From Bacteroidetes bacterium MED-G21 (lineage in GTDB: Bacteria; Bacteroidota; Bacteroidia; Flavobacteriales; UBA7430), in the NCBI GenBank assembly GCA_002457305.1, contig NTKG01000005.1:1-46432 (forward strand): a stretch of 46,432 bases of DNA, in the 5' to 3' direction. Every line of letters starts with the position of its first letter. Within the stretch, counting starts at the first letter, position 1. The translations under genes and the position numbers were made by a program. The notes under the pieces are model-generated. The model was not told the origin of the DNA, did no database searches, and worked only from the letters and a program-made list of their open reading frames with translations. Positions 1 to 8,633 of the stretch are shown here, one piece after another.

Positions 1-33
1 AAAAAGCCCATCCGAGAGGATAGGCTTAATGTT
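1..33 (-). terminator. Rho-independent terminator of the cold-shock gene pair
   Basis: On the minus strand an interrupted stem (AAGCCTATCC pairing with GGATGGGCTT around a short loop, one mismatch) is followed directly by a T run at the window edge. It lies just downstream of the stop codon of the second cold-shock gene, so it probably ends that transcript. Confidence 0.75.
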
Positions 34-54
34 TTAAATATAAAAAAATACGTC

Positions 55-246
55 TTAAACCAGTTTAACATTTACTGCGTTTAAGCCTTTTTTACCTTCT
101 TGTAACTCAAATTCTACGGCGTCACTTTCATTAATCTCATCGATTAAACCAGTTACGTGTACGAAATATTCTGTTTGAGATTCCTCATCTACAATAAATC
201 CAAATCCTTTAGATTGATTGAAAAATTTTACTGTTCCTTTGTTCAT
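55..246 (-). CDS. Cold-shock protein, CspA family (second copy)
   Basis: A 63-residue single cold-shock domain, an OB-fold that binds single-stranded RNA and DNA and melts RNA structure. The RNP1 motif KGFGFI is at residues 13-18 and an RNP2-like YFVHV motif at about 27-31. Length matches the family. It is 56/63 identical to the copy at 258-449, separated by only 11 bp, so the two look like a recent tandem duplication and are probably co-transcribed from the promoter upstream of the other copy. The Ser at residue 41 (Gly in the other copy) is one of seven differences. The specific role (cold-inducible or constitutive) cannot be told from sequence. Confidence 0.93.
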   Translation of the reverse strand: MNKGTVKFFNQSKGFGFIVDEESQTEYFVHVTGLIDEINESDAVEFELQEGKKGLNAVNVKLV

Positions 247-257
247 AGCGGTATATA

Positions 258-449
258 TTATGCAGTTTTAACGTTAACGGCGTTTAAACCTTTTCTACCT
301 TCTTGTAATTCGAATTCAACGGCGTCACCTTCGTTAATCTCATCGATTAAACCCGTAACGTGTACGAAGTATTCTGTTTTTGATTCGTCGTCTACAATAA
401 ATCCAAAACCTTTAGACTCATTGAAGAATTTTACTGTTCCTTTGTTCAT
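258..449 (-). CDS. Cold-shock protein, CspA family (first copy)
   Basis: A 63-residue cold-shock domain with RNP1 KGFGFI at residues 13-18 and the RNP2-like YFVHV. It is an RNA/ssDNA-binding chaperone, cytoplasmic by family. It is the promoter-proximal copy of the tandem pair. A perfect -7 element (TATCTTTG on the minus strand) lies 26 bp upstream of the ATG. The expected leader is therefore about 20 nt, too short to hold a long cspA-type thermosensing leader as in E. coli. Confidence 0.93.
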   Translation of the reverse strand: MNKGTVKFFNESKGFGFIVDDESKTEYFVHVTGLIDEINEGDAVEFELQEGRKGLNAVNVKTA

Positions 450-474
450 AGTGTAATTTGTAAATTTTAAAGTG

Positions 475-482
475 CAAAGATA
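475..482 (-). promoter_or_regulatory. -7 promoter element for the cold-shock pair
   Basis: TATCTTTG on the minus strand matches the Bacteroidota primary-sigma -7 consensus TAnnTTTG exactly. I see no clear TTG at -33, so only the -7 part is supported. Confidence 0.6.
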
Positions 483-545
483 CTCTTATATATTTAATAT
501 GCTGATTTTAACGTATATATTTCTTGTTTTACTTCTGTTTCAGCT

Positions 546-1286
546 TTATATTTCTGTGTCAAATGTCTTGTGAGAGCACGCTATGATTGAATTCATTTCT
601 TTCATTTCGCTTTCCGATAAATCGCGCCATTCTCCATAGGGAAGGTCTAAATTTATGTTCATAATGCGTATGCGCTTAAGTTTATACACTTCGTAGTTAA
701 GGTGGGCGCACATTCTTCTTATTTGTCTGTTAAGCCCTTCTGTAAGTGTTATTTTAAAATATAATTTGTCAATTTGTTCCACCTTACATTTTTTGGTGAC
801 TGTGTCGAGAATGGGTAAGCCATTACTCATTTTTTTGATAAAATCTTTTGTGATGGGTTTGTTTACCCTCACTTCGTAAACTTTTTCGTGATTGTTCCTG
901 GCACGTAATATCTTGTTCACAATATCTCCGTCGCTGGTCAATAATATTAAGCCTTCACTGGCTTTATCTAGTCTTCCAATGGGGAAAATTCGTTTGGAGT
1001 GCCCGATGTAATCTATAATGTTGTCTTTTTCTGCTTTGATGTCTGTGGTAGATACAATACCTCTAGGCTTATTTAGTGCTATGTAAACGTGTTCTTCTGT
1101 TGGTTTAGAGATTAAGACACCGTCTACATGAACTTCGTCTTTAGGCGCTATTTTTGTCCCCTTTTCAGGAACAGCACCATTAATGGTAACCCTACCTTCT
1201 TCAATAAGTTTATCAGCAGCCCTGCGCGAGCAATAGCCTACTTCGCTCAGGTACTTGTTGATTCTCTTAAGTTGAATGTCTTCCAT
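546..1286 (-). CDS. rluF: 23S rRNA pseudouridine synthase, RluF type
   Basis: A 246-residue pseudouridine synthase of the RsuA/RluB/E/F family. An N-terminal S4 RNA-binding domain covers about residues 7-55. The catalytic motif GRLDK holds the expected nucleophile Asp107, the same number as in E. coli RluF. The segments VTKKCKV and LNRQIRRMC in the second half are typical of RluF, which modifies U2604 of 23S rRNA. It lies 38 bp downstream of the DEAD-box helicase gene on the same strand, so the two probably form an operon of large-subunit rRNA maturation factors. RluB or RluE is less likely given the motif spacing. Confidence 0.9.
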   Translation of the reverse strand: MEDIQLKRINKYLSEVGYCSRRAADKLIEEGRVTINGAVPEKGTKIAPKDEVHVDGVLISKPTEEHVYIALNKPRGIVSTTDIKAEKDNIIDYIGHSKRIFPIGRLDKASEGLILLTSDGDIVNKILRARNNHEKVYEVRVNKPITKDFIKKMSNGLPILDTVTKKCKVEQIDKLYFKITLTEGLNRQIRRMCAHLNYEVYKLKRIRIMNINLDLPYGEWRDLSESEMKEMNSIIACSHKTFDTEI

Positions 1287-1324
1287 GCTTAATCTTTCAG
1301 TTGATAAATAGACTTGATAGGTGT

Positions 1325-2635
1325 TTAAATTAGAGTGATTCTAATTTTTTTCTTTTTCAGTTTGCTGTTGTTAAGTTGTTCTATGAGTTTATTCGCCTTT
1401 TCTTCAGGTACGGATACAAAAGCACAATCTTGTTTTAATTCAATTGTACCTAGTTCATCTCCTATAAGCTTACCTTGTTTGAAAAATAATCCAGCTATAT
1501 CACTTTTAGAGATTTTGTCTTTTCTGCCACCAGAAATAAATAGCGTTGTACGTCGCGTCGTTTCAGGTGGAAGTACTCTGCTGAGTTTTTCTCTTTCCAA
1601 ATTATTGATGTAATCGGGCAGCTTTTCGTCTTTCCAATTTAACACATAAGCAGATCCTTCTTTATTCATTCTTGCTGTACGACCATTTCGATGTGTAAAT
1701 TCTTCTTTTCGCATCGGGAGGTGGTAGTGAACAATGAATTTTATTTCTGGAATATCGATGCCTCGAGCTGCCAAATCTGTTGCAATTAAGAGTTGGTGTG
1801 TTCCATTTCTAAATTTGATGAGTGTACGTTCGCGGTCTTTTTGTTCCATACCCCCATAAAAACAGCCGTGATTGATATTGTTTGCAGTAAGGTGCTCACT
1901 CACTCTTCGAATAGAATCTTTAAAGTTACAGAATATGATTCCGGGTTCATTTCCGAGATGATCAATGGCCTGTACCAAGGTTTCTAATTTGTCTTTAGAA
2001 GGCGATACAATTGCTTTTATTTTAAGCTGAGATTCAACTTCTTTTAGAAAGTTAACATAAACGGGCTTGATTAAACCCACAAATTTAGGAACCCTAACTT
2101 TTTGTGTGGCAGAGGTCAGTATTTTCTTTTTAAGTTTTGGAAGTGCTGTGCAGATGTCGCTCATTTCATTTTCGAAACCTACTTCTAATGATTTGTCAAA
2201 CTCATCTAATACAAGGGTTTTAATTTCTTTTGTTGTGAAAGTGTTTCTTCTAATATGATCTGATATTCTTCCTGGCGTACCCACTAAAATAGCAGGCGGG
2301 TGTTTTAGGTTTATTTTGTCTTTAGAAAACAAACGACCTCCATAGACAATGGCAGTTTTATAGCCAGAGCCCATTTCACGCAGCACTTGCTCTATTTGAA
2401 TGGCTAATTCTCTTGATGGTGCCACTATAAGTGCTTGAATTTCTTTGCAATCTGGTTCTAATTCAGCAACAATAGGCAATAAAAAAGCCAAGGTTTTACC
2501 TGTACCTGTAGGCGATAGTAGCACAATGTCTGAGCAAGAGTGTATTGCTAGCAGAGCTTCCTGCTGCATGGTATTAAGCTTTTCTATGGAAAGCTTTTTT
2601 AGGATGCTCTTTTGATTTTTTATTTCTTTAGACAT
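1325..2635 (-). CDS. DEAD-box RNA helicase with DbpA-like C-terminal domain
   Basis: A 436-residue ATP-dependent RNA helicase. Motif I SPTGTGKT is at residues 41-48, the Ia-like APSREL at 73-78, motif II is DEFD (144-147) in place of DEAD, motif III SAT is at 175-177 and motif VI is HRNGRTAR. The C-terminal 70 residues look like the DbpA RNA-binding domain, which in E. coli DbpA recognises hairpin 92 of 23S rRNA. A large-subunit assembly role is therefore inferred. It is followed by rluF after 38 bp. A perfect -7 element sits only 4 bp before the ATG, so either the mRNA is nearly leaderless or the true start is slightly downstream. Confidence 0.9.
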   Translation of the reverse strand: MSKEIKNQKSILKKLSIEKLNTMQQEALLAIHSCSDIVLLSPTGTGKTLAFLLPIVAELEPDCKEIQALIVAPSRELAIQIEQVLREMGSGYKTAIVYGGRLFSKDKINLKHPPAILVGTPGRISDHIRRNTFTTKEIKTLVLDEFDKSLEVGFENEMSDICTALPKLKKKILTSATQKVRVPKFVGLIKPVYVNFLKEVESQLKIKAIVSPSKDKLETLVQAIDHLGNEPGIIFCNFKDSIRRVSEHLTANNINHGCFYGGMEQKDRERTLIKFRNGTHQLLIATDLAARGIDIPEIKFIVHYHLPMRKEEFTHRNGRTARMNKEGSAYVLNWKDEKLPDYINNLEREKLSRVLPPETTRRTTLFISGGRKDKISKSDIAGLFFKQGKLIGDELGTIELKQDCAFVSVPEEKANKLIEQLNNSKLKKKKIRITLI

Positions 2636-2639
2636 GCCG

Positions 2640-2647
2640 CAAAGATA
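2640..2647 (-). promoter_or_regulatory. -7 promoter element of the helicase-rluF operon
   Basis: TATCTTTG followed by GC on the minus strand is a perfect TAnnTTTG match. Its distance to the ATG at 2635 would put transcription start at about the start codon. Confidence 0.5.
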
Positions 2648-2691
2648 CTTTAATTCAATTTTTGAAGTTATTGAAACCTATGGTATTTATT

Positions 2692-3270
2692 CTAGTCATT
2701 TTTTTTAAGCCTATCGTATACTTCTATTTGTCTTAAGATATGTGAGATCCATTGGTCTTCTTTTACATCTTCAGGTTGGTATGTTGTTTTCAGGTTCCCA
2801 TCATAAAGTTTTGCTAATTTTTGCCACAATAATGCAGTTAAACCATTGCGGTATTTTTTAATAAGATCATAGCTGCTTATGCCTGTTTCATAGTGAATAA
2901 GCTTTATAAGTATTCTGCCCTCAGATCGGGTGAGTTTTTTGAGATCTTCGGTAAAATGCTCTCTTAACCATTTGTCGTGTAATTTTGAAATTCTTCTTTT
3001 TTCTTTTTTTGACTCCGCATACATCAGGTCTTCTTCAATTTCTTGGAGTTGTGTTTTAGCTTTTTGAGCGAAGTGGTATACTTTGTTGACTTTTTTTTGC
3101 AATCGAAAGTAGGATAAGCGTTCTATATGGCTAAGTTGAAGGGGGCTGATGGTGATTTCATTTAAGAGTTTTGTCGGTATTTTTTCACCATTTACCTCAG
3201 TACTGTCGGGAATTTGACAGTAGCAGATGCCTTTTAGCATAAAGAGCGTAAATAAAAGAAGCTTATTCAT
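2692..3270 (-). CDS. DUF4294 family exported protein
   Basis: A 192-residue protein with an N-terminal hydrophobic signal of about 18 residues ending CYCQ. The core (about residues 45-170) matches the Bacteroidota DUF4294 family as I know it: a YFRLQKKVNKVY stretch, a charged coiled segment, and the hallmark LTRSEGRILIKLIHYETG followed by a WQKLAKLYDG segment. The function is unknown. It lies upstream of the helicase on the same strand with a 56-bp gap that holds the helicase's own -7 element, so it may be a separate transcript. It is divergent from the DUF2141 gene. Confidence 0.8.
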   Translation of the reverse strand: MNKLLLFTLFMLKGICYCQIPDSTEVNGEKIPTKLLNEITISPLQLSHIERLSYFRLQKKVNKVYHFAQKAKTQLQEIEEDLMYAESKKEKRRISKLHDKWLREHFTEDLKKLTRSEGRILIKLIHYETGISSYDLIKKYRNGLTALLWQKLAKLYDGNLKTTYQPEDVKEDQWISHILRQIEVYDRLKKND

Positions 3271-3322
3271 TCTTTAAAATTAATATTTATCTTTACGAGG
3301 AACTAAAATTCCTCTATCAGTT

Positions 3323-3820
3323 ATGTTTAAATCAATTCAACTTTTAACCCTAGTTTTAGTAACCTTATCTTTTAGTTGTATCAGTTGTGATAAAGATATT
3401 GATTTAGGAAATCAGCCAGAAGTTATAGATAGTTTGATTACCCTTACACAACTGCTTGTTGAAGTTACAGGATTTGAAAATTTAGATGGCGATATTGCCA
3501 TTGCGATCTATAACAGTTCGGAAACATTTAATTCTGAAACAATATATTACAGAGATACGGCTGTTGTAGTAAGTGCCAATAGTATGACTATTCATTTCGA
3601 GTCTATGGATCCTGGAACCTATGCCATCAGTATTTTACACGATGCAGATCAAAGTGGCGATATGGAAATGGGCGGTTTGTTTAATTTAATTCCTCAAGAG
3701 GGTTTTGGTTTTTCTAATAATCCTGAGATAGGCTTTTCTGAACCTGAATTTAATGTGTGCAAATTTGAGCTTGAAGAAGGTCTGATTGTTTCTGTTCCTA
3801 TCAGCCTTATTTATATGTAA
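3323..3820 (+). CDS. DUF2141 domain lipoprotein
   Basis: 165 residues. The N-terminus has a signal peptide with a Cys-rich lipobox-like region (SFSCISC, residues about 16-22), suggesting a lipoprotein. The rest is a DUF2141 domain: a beta-rich segment, the DPGTYAISILHDAD motif and a GFGFSNN segment near the C-terminus. DUF2141 proteins are exported and of unknown biochemical role in Bacteroidota. A weak -7-like TATCTTTA lies about 30 bp upstream. The gene converges on trkH with only 11 bp between stops and no visible terminator. Confidence 0.8.
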   Translation: MFKSIQLLTLVLVTLSFSCISCDKDIDLGNQPEVIDSLITLTQLLVEVTGFENLDGDIAIAIYNSSETFNSETIYYRDTAVVVSANSMTIHFESMDPGTYAISILHDADQSGDMEMGGLFNLIPQEGFGFSNNPEIGFSEPEFNVCKFELEEGLIVSVPISLIYM

Positions 3821-3831
3821 ATTGCTATTAT

Positions 3832-5643
3832 TTACCCAATAGTTAAGTGAGCATTTGGGTATTGGTGGTTGTGTGATTTAATTTTTCGGCTTAATGCAAA
3901 TGCCAAGGTAAGCGTTCCTATTCTTCCTATAAACATACAAATCATAATTACAATTTTTCCAACGATGGATAGGTTAGGGGTTATTCCTGTAGAAAGTCCA
4001 ACTGTAGAAAATGCTGAAACTGTTTCAAATGCAATAGGCATTAGACCTTTGTTACCATCACTTATACTGAGAATAAATATTGCTATAAATATGGTTGATG
4101 TAGAGAAAAGAAAGATTGAAAAAGCTTTGTGAAGAAGTTCGGCAGAAATAGTTCTGTTACCGATCTCTATCCTTTTTTGTCCTTTAATTGTGTTGATTGC
4201 CGAGTATATAATTAATGTAAATGTAGATGTTTTAATCCCACCACCAGTAGATCCAGGTGAAGCTCCGATAAACATTAAAAATATGAAAATAATGCGCATT
4301 GGGGTGCCTATTATGGAGAAGTCAACAGTATTAAAACCTGCAGTTCTTGCGGTTATAGAATGAAACAAAGAAGTGATTAATTGACCTTCTATTTTCATTC
4401 CATTTAAGCTGTTTTGTTGCTCTAAAAAATAGAACATAAGTGTACCGAAAGCAATAAGTATAAGTGCTGTATAAAAAGAAATTCGATTACTTAACTTAAG
4501 TCCTGACCATGGTGTTTTGAGTGATTTTTTAATGCGTTCAAGATTAAAGAGATCTTGTATTAATGGAAATCCTATTGAACCAAAAAATATCAATCCAGCA
4601 ATAATAAGATGCATGCCATATGAATTATGAATCAGATGATTACTGAGTCCATCACTAAATAAGGAGAATCCTGCGTTATTGAATGCCGATACTGAATGAA
4701 ACAGTGAATAGAAGAATTGTTCTTGTAAGTGTGGGAATTTTATTTGTGGACTCCAAGTAAAATAAAGAAGTATTGTTCCTAAAACTTCCATAAAAAAACT
4801 AAACATAAAAATTTTCCTCAATAAGCCCTTACCACTTAAAAGTGAGTCTGAGCTGAAGTTTTCTTGAATTATTGTTTGGTGCTTTATACCCAATCCTTTT
4901 TTTGAGAATATGGCGAATAAAGTCGCAAATGAAATGATGTTTAGTCCTCCAAGTTGTATTAGTAGCATTAATACGGTATGCCCTTTTTGTGTAAAGTATG
5001 TGGCTGTATCAACAACAATTAATCCTGTAACGCAGCTGGCGCTTATAGAGGTAAATAAGGCTTCAAAAAAGGGCATGTAATCAACCTCTTTGGTCATTTC
5101 AGGCATCATTAGCAAACCTGTACCCGCAAAAATTAAGATAACAAATGATAGTATTAATAGTTGTGGAGGGTTTAGTTTTATTAATGATAATTTAGAACTT
5201 GCTTTACCCAGTTCTATTCCTACCAGTACAAAGAAATAAAACTGTATAAATAGTATGTAAAAGTTTTCTAAAAGAAACAGTTCTAGTTGTTGTCCGACCC
5301 AAAAAAGTATTGATTCATCTAGGAATGAGCGGGATACTGCATTGATAATTATGAGGAACAATAGCAAGCCTTCAAACCAGGTTTCTTTAAAAAAAGTATA
5401 AATTTTATACGAGTATAAAATATCAATAAAATATTTTAGGATGTAGAATATAAAGCTGGCTTTAATCGCAATAATAATCCAGTCTTTTGTCTCTTGATCT
5501 GGAGAGAAACCGAATTGATAAACGAGTAGAGTAAGAATGAATGAAGCAATAATAAAGCTTCCTAATTTAAAAAGATTCAGTACACTTTCTTTGCTGTCGT
5601 AAAGTGATAGATTGATTTTTTCGCGTATGGATTGTATTGACAT
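3832..5643 (-). CDS. trkH: TrkH-family potassium uptake protein
   Basis: 603 residues, a K+ transporter membrane subunit. Four pore-loop signatures are visible: SASCVTGL (201-208), SAFNNAGF (319-326), TARTAGFN (431-438) and SAFSTVGL (543-550), with the conserved SPGSTGGGIKT at 462-472. The first about 150 residues form extra hydrophobic segments before the canonical core, giving a longer protein than E. coli TrkH. No TrkA-type NAD-binding partner is encoded next to it, so any regulatory subunit must be elsewhere. It follows the heptose-kinase-like gene by 13 bp, implying co-transcription. Confidence 0.9.
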   Translation of the reverse strand: MSIQSIREKINLSLYDSKESVLNLFKLGSFIIASFILTLLVYQFGFSPDQETKDWIIIAIKASFIFYILKYFIDILYSYKIYTFFKETWFEGLLLFLIIINAVSRSFLDESILFWVGQQLELFLLENFYILFIQFYFFVLVGIELGKASSKLSLIKLNPPQLLILSFVILIFAGTGLLMMPEMTKEVDYMPFFEALFTSISASCVTGLIVVDTATYFTQKGHTVLMLLIQLGGLNIISFATLFAIFSKKGLGIKHQTIIQENFSSDSLLSGKGLLRKIFMFSFFMEVLGTILLYFTWSPQIKFPHLQEQFFYSLFHSVSAFNNAGFSLFSDGLSNHLIHNSYGMHLIIAGLIFFGSIGFPLIQDLFNLERIKKSLKTPWSGLKLSNRISFYTALILIAFGTLMFYFLEQQNSLNGMKIEGQLITSLFHSITARTAGFNTVDFSIIGTPMRIIFIFLMFIGASPGSTGGGIKTSTFTLIIYSAINTIKGQKRIEIGNRTISAELLHKAFSIFLFSTSTIFIAIFILSISDGNKGLMPIAFETVSAFSTVGLSTGITPNLSIVGKIVIMICMFIGRIGTLTLAFALSRKIKSHNHQYPNAHLTIG

Positions 5644-5656
5644 TACGACTTTTGTG

Positions 5657-6628
5657 TTAAATTAGATTTGCTTTGAGTAAATCTTGTCTTTTGATAGGCA
5701 CAACACCTACTTTTTCACAAACTAATCCTCCTGCTAAGTTAGCAATTCTCATTAAGAAATCATCTTCTAGGTTGCACGCCAATGCAAGTGCAGCAACAGA
5801 AACAACAGTGTCGCCTGCTCCAGAGACATCAATAATGTTTCTTTTATGCGCTTTTTCGCGATAAACTGCGTTTTCTTTTTTGTAATAAATTCCCTTTTCA
5901 GAAAGTGTTAATAGAATGCCTTTGGCATTTATTTTATTACGGAGTTCATCCACATTTTTAAGAAGTTCAGCTTCAGATGTTTCATCAAAATAAAGATTCA
6001 AACCTTCTTTAATTTCTTTGAGGTTCGGTTTGAAAATATCTACATCATGGTAACTGAGAAAATTCTCTTTTTTAGGATCTACAATTATAGGTATTCCTTT
6101 ATTTTTAGCTGTTTTAATAGCTCTTTGAATAAGCGATTCAGTAAGCAAACCCTTATTGTAATCTTGAAAAATGATGACATCGAAAGGTTGGCTTTGAATC
6201 ATTTCTTCTAGTTGATTTAGGAGATTTATATCTTCTATAGGATTTGTATATTCTTCATCTACTCTTAAAACGTGTTTGTTGTCGCTAATGATTCTTGTTT
6301 TAACAGTTGTTTTTAAATTAGTTAATTTTTGAATGCCCTCAATGTTTAGCTTTTGTTCATTCATTAATTCAATGAAAAGGTCAGCATAATGGTCATTACC
6401 AATTGCACTAAATAGCACAGGTGTGGCTCCAAGTAACTGAATGTTAAGTGCAACGTTGGCCGCACCTCCTAATCGATTTTCTCGTTTATCTATATTTACT
6501 ATTGGAACAGGCGCTTCTGGAGACATCCGTTTAATATTGCCCCACATGTATGCATCAATCATGGCATCGCCAATAATTAAAACACGCTTTGTTTTAAATA
6601 GATCTAAAGTCTGGGATAATGAATTCAT
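5657..6628 (-). CDS. PfkB-family sugar kinase, HldE kinase-domain (RfaE1) type
   Basis: 323 residues. Ribokinase-like fold with the motif SPEAPVPIV (36-44) typical of D-glycero-beta-D-manno-heptose-7-phosphate kinase, the GGAANVA segment (54-60) and the C-terminal DVSGAGDT motif (267-274) with catalytic Asp273. In E. coli HldE this domain is fused to a nucleotidyltransferase. Here the protein stops after the kinase domain, so the adenylyltransferase step of ADP-heptose synthesis must be encoded elsewhere, or the substrate differs. It is upstream of trkH in a likely operon. Confidence 0.82.
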   Translation of the reverse strand: MNSLSQTLDLFKTKRVLIIGDAMIDAYMWGNIKRMSPEAPVPIVNIDKRENRLGGAANVALNIQLLGATPVLFSAIGNDHYADLFIELMNEQKLNIEGIQKLTNLKTTVKTRIISDNKHVLRVDEEYTNPIEDINLLNQLEEMIQSQPFDVIIFQDYNKGLLTESLIQRAIKTAKNKGIPIIVDPKKENFLSYHDVDIFKPNLKEIKEGLNLYFDETSEAELLKNVDELRNKINAKGILLTLSEKGIYYKKENAVYREKAHKRNIIDVSGAGDTVVSVAALALACNLEDDFLMRIANLAGGLVCEKVGVVPIKRQDLLKANLI

Positions 6629-6710
6629 TCAATTTGATTCTTGTCCAAATAAATCTGTTGTATACAAAAGAACAAAAAAATCAGCTAACAGTATATTGGC
6701 GACTTTTCAA

Positions 6711-7904
6711 CTATGATAATTTATCAAGGGCTGTTTTAATCCTACTTGCAGCTTCTATAAGCTTATCGTCTGCTGCTGCATAGGATATGCGCATGCAATT
6801 TGGCGATCCAAAGGCTTCGCCAGTAACTGTTGCAACATTTGCTTCATTTAACAAGTACATACAAAAATCGTTTGCATTTGATATGATTTCACCTTTGTAA
6901 GATTTTCCGAAGTACGCAGATACATCTGGGAATATATAAAAGGCGCCTTGTGGAATACTCAATTTTAAACCATCAATTTCTTGAAGTTTAGAGATCATTA
7001 AATCTCTTCTTCTCAGGAATGCAGCACGCATGTCTTTAGTGCAAATTGGGTCTGCAAGAACTGCTGCTTCAGTAGCTTTTTGGGCTATAGAACAGGTTGC
7101 AGAAGTTGTTTGACCTTGCATTTTGTTACAGGCAGCAGCCAACCATTTTGGAGCTCCTAAATAACCTACCCTCCAACCGGTCATAGCAAATCCTTTAGAG
7201 ACACCGTTTACAGTAACAACTCGATCCTTAATCGAATCAAATTGTCCGATACTAATGTGTTCTCCCATAAAATTAATATGCTCGTATATTTCATCAGAGA
7301 TGATGATCATGTTTGGATGTTTTTCAAATACCTTGACCAGTTCAGCTAATTCGTTTTTACTATATACTGAGCCTGTAGGGTTACAAGGCGTACTAAATAA
7401 AAATGCTTTTGTTTTAGAAGTAATTGCTTGTTCCACTTGTTCAGCTGTAACTTTAAAATCTGCATCTACCGTAGCTTCAATAACTACTGGAGTTCCTTCA
7501 GCCATTTTAACCATTTGAAAGTAGCTTACCCAGTAAGGGGCAGGAACGATAATTTCATCACCAGGATTTGTAATGGCCATCAAAAGTTGTGCTAAAGATT
7601 GTTTTGCTCCTGTAGATGCTACAATTTGCTCTGCAGGGTAGTCCAACTTATTATCTCGTTTAAATTTCTCCGAAATAGCAGATCTTAAGCTGTTTAATCC
7701 AGGAACAGGTGTATAGTGAGAGAAGTTGTTGTCAATCGCTTTTTTTGCTGCATCTTTGATGAAATCAGGCGTGTTAAAATCAGGTTCACCTAAGCTTAAT
7801 GAAATAACGTCTATTCCACGGTCTATTAATTCTCGACTTTTACGAGCCATAGCAATGGTTTGCGATTCTTCTAAACTTAGAATTCGGTCAGATAAAATGT
7901 TCAT
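6711..7904 (-). CDS. Pyridoxal-phosphate aminotransferase, aspartate aminotransferase type
   Basis: 397 residues, fold type I subclass I-gamma aminotransferase. Substrate loop SLGEPDFNTP is near residue 37, the NPTGSVY motif near 175-181, DEIYEH at 204-209 (PLP-binding Asp204, Tyr207) and Lys237 in SKGFAMTGWRVGY forms the Schiff base. This family transfers amino groups between aspartate and 2-oxoglutarate. Some members also use prephenate, which I cannot exclude. A 7/8 -7 element (TATATTTA, minus strand) lies about 38 bp upstream. It is divergent from the gene at 8102. Confidence 0.9.
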   Translation of the reverse strand: MNILSDRILSLEESQTIAMARKSRELIDRGIDVISLSLGEPDFNTPDFIKDAAKKAIDNNFSHYTPVPGLNSLRSAISEKFKRDNKLDYPAEQIVASTGAKQSLAQLLMAITNPGDEIIVPAPYWVSYFQMVKMAEGTPVVIEATVDADFKVTAEQVEQAITSKTKAFLFSTPCNPTGSVYSKNELAELVKVFEKHPNMIIISDEIYEHINFMGEHISIGQFDSIKDRVVTVNGVSKGFAMTGWRVGYLGAPKWLAAACNKMQGQTTSATCSIAQKATEAAVLADPICTKDMRAAFLRRRDLMISKLQEIDGLKLSIPQGAFYIFPDVSAYFGKSYKGEIISNANDFCMYLLNEANVATVTGEAFGSPNCMRISYAAADDKLIEAASRIKTALDKLS

Positions 7905-8101
7905 TTTTTGATGGTACTTCTTAGTAGATATTTTGTGTTGTAAATATAGATAAAGAAATTTAGTTGTTCATAGTTTTTGAGCTATAAAAAATCATTTCAA
8001 AAGCGTTGACAATCAATCCTAAAATTTTGAATCAAACTGATTATTGATGCTCTATTCTCGTTTCTATTTATGATTTGTTATTTTAGCTAAAATTTGTATT
8101 C

Positions 8102-8623
8102 ATGGAGTATATCATATCACATTTAGATTTTATTTTACCTGCTGTACTGGTTATGATGTTAGCGGTATATATGCTAAATAAGGTTTTAAATCACGACCAT
8201 ACACGTCGTGTTTTTGAATATAAAAAATCTGTAGCTAAAGAGATGGTTCCACTAAGAATGCAAGCCTATGAAAGATTGGCTTTGTTTTTAGAACGCATGC
8301 AGCCTTCCAATTTATTGCTTAGGGTACAGAAACCAAATATGAAGTCTAGTATGCTTCATGCAGTATTATTAAAAACCATTCGCAGCGAATTTGATCACAA
8401 TATGTCTCAGCAAGTGTATGTTTCGGATGCGGTGTGGCAGCTAATAAATCAAGGTAAGGATCAGCTAATAGGTGTCATTAACCAAAATGTGACTTCTGTT
8501 TCACCTGATTCTGATGCTACTGAATTGGGTAAGTTGATCATAGAAGCCTCTTTAGAGCAGCAAAAATGGTTTATTGATGAGGCCCTTAGTTTATTAAAAG
8601 AGGAATTGCGGAAGAATTATTAA
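8102..8623 (+). CDS. Conserved membrane-anchored protein of unknown function
   Basis: 173 residues. One N-terminal transmembrane helix (about residues 8-26, LDFILPAVLVMMLAVYML) is followed by a mostly helical, charged soluble domain. The Bacteroidota family I recognise by pattern (LRMQAYERLALFLERMQPSNLLLR, then a QQKWFIDEAL segment near the end) has no assigned function. I believe this is DUF7935 but am not certain of the accession. It converges on the PUR-domain gene with 10 bp between stops. Confidence 0.7.
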   Translation: MEYIISHLDFILPAVLVMMLAVYMLNKVLNHDHTRRVFEYKKSVAKEMVPLRMQAYERLALFLERMQPSNLLLRVQKPNMKSSMLHAVLLKTIRSEFDHNMSQQVYVSDAVWQLINQGKDQLIGVINQNVTSVSPDSDATELGKLIIEASLEQQKWFIDEALSLLKEELRKNY

Positions 8624-8633
8624 TTGATTCGGA

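Noticed and set aside
157-456. Plus-strand open frame across the two cold-shock genes
   Set aside because: It is the antisense of the duplicated cold-shock genes and has no family features.
8014-8019. TTGACA as a -35 element upstream of 8102
   Set aside because: No matching -10 or Bacteroidota -7 element at proper spacing; it is likely chance.
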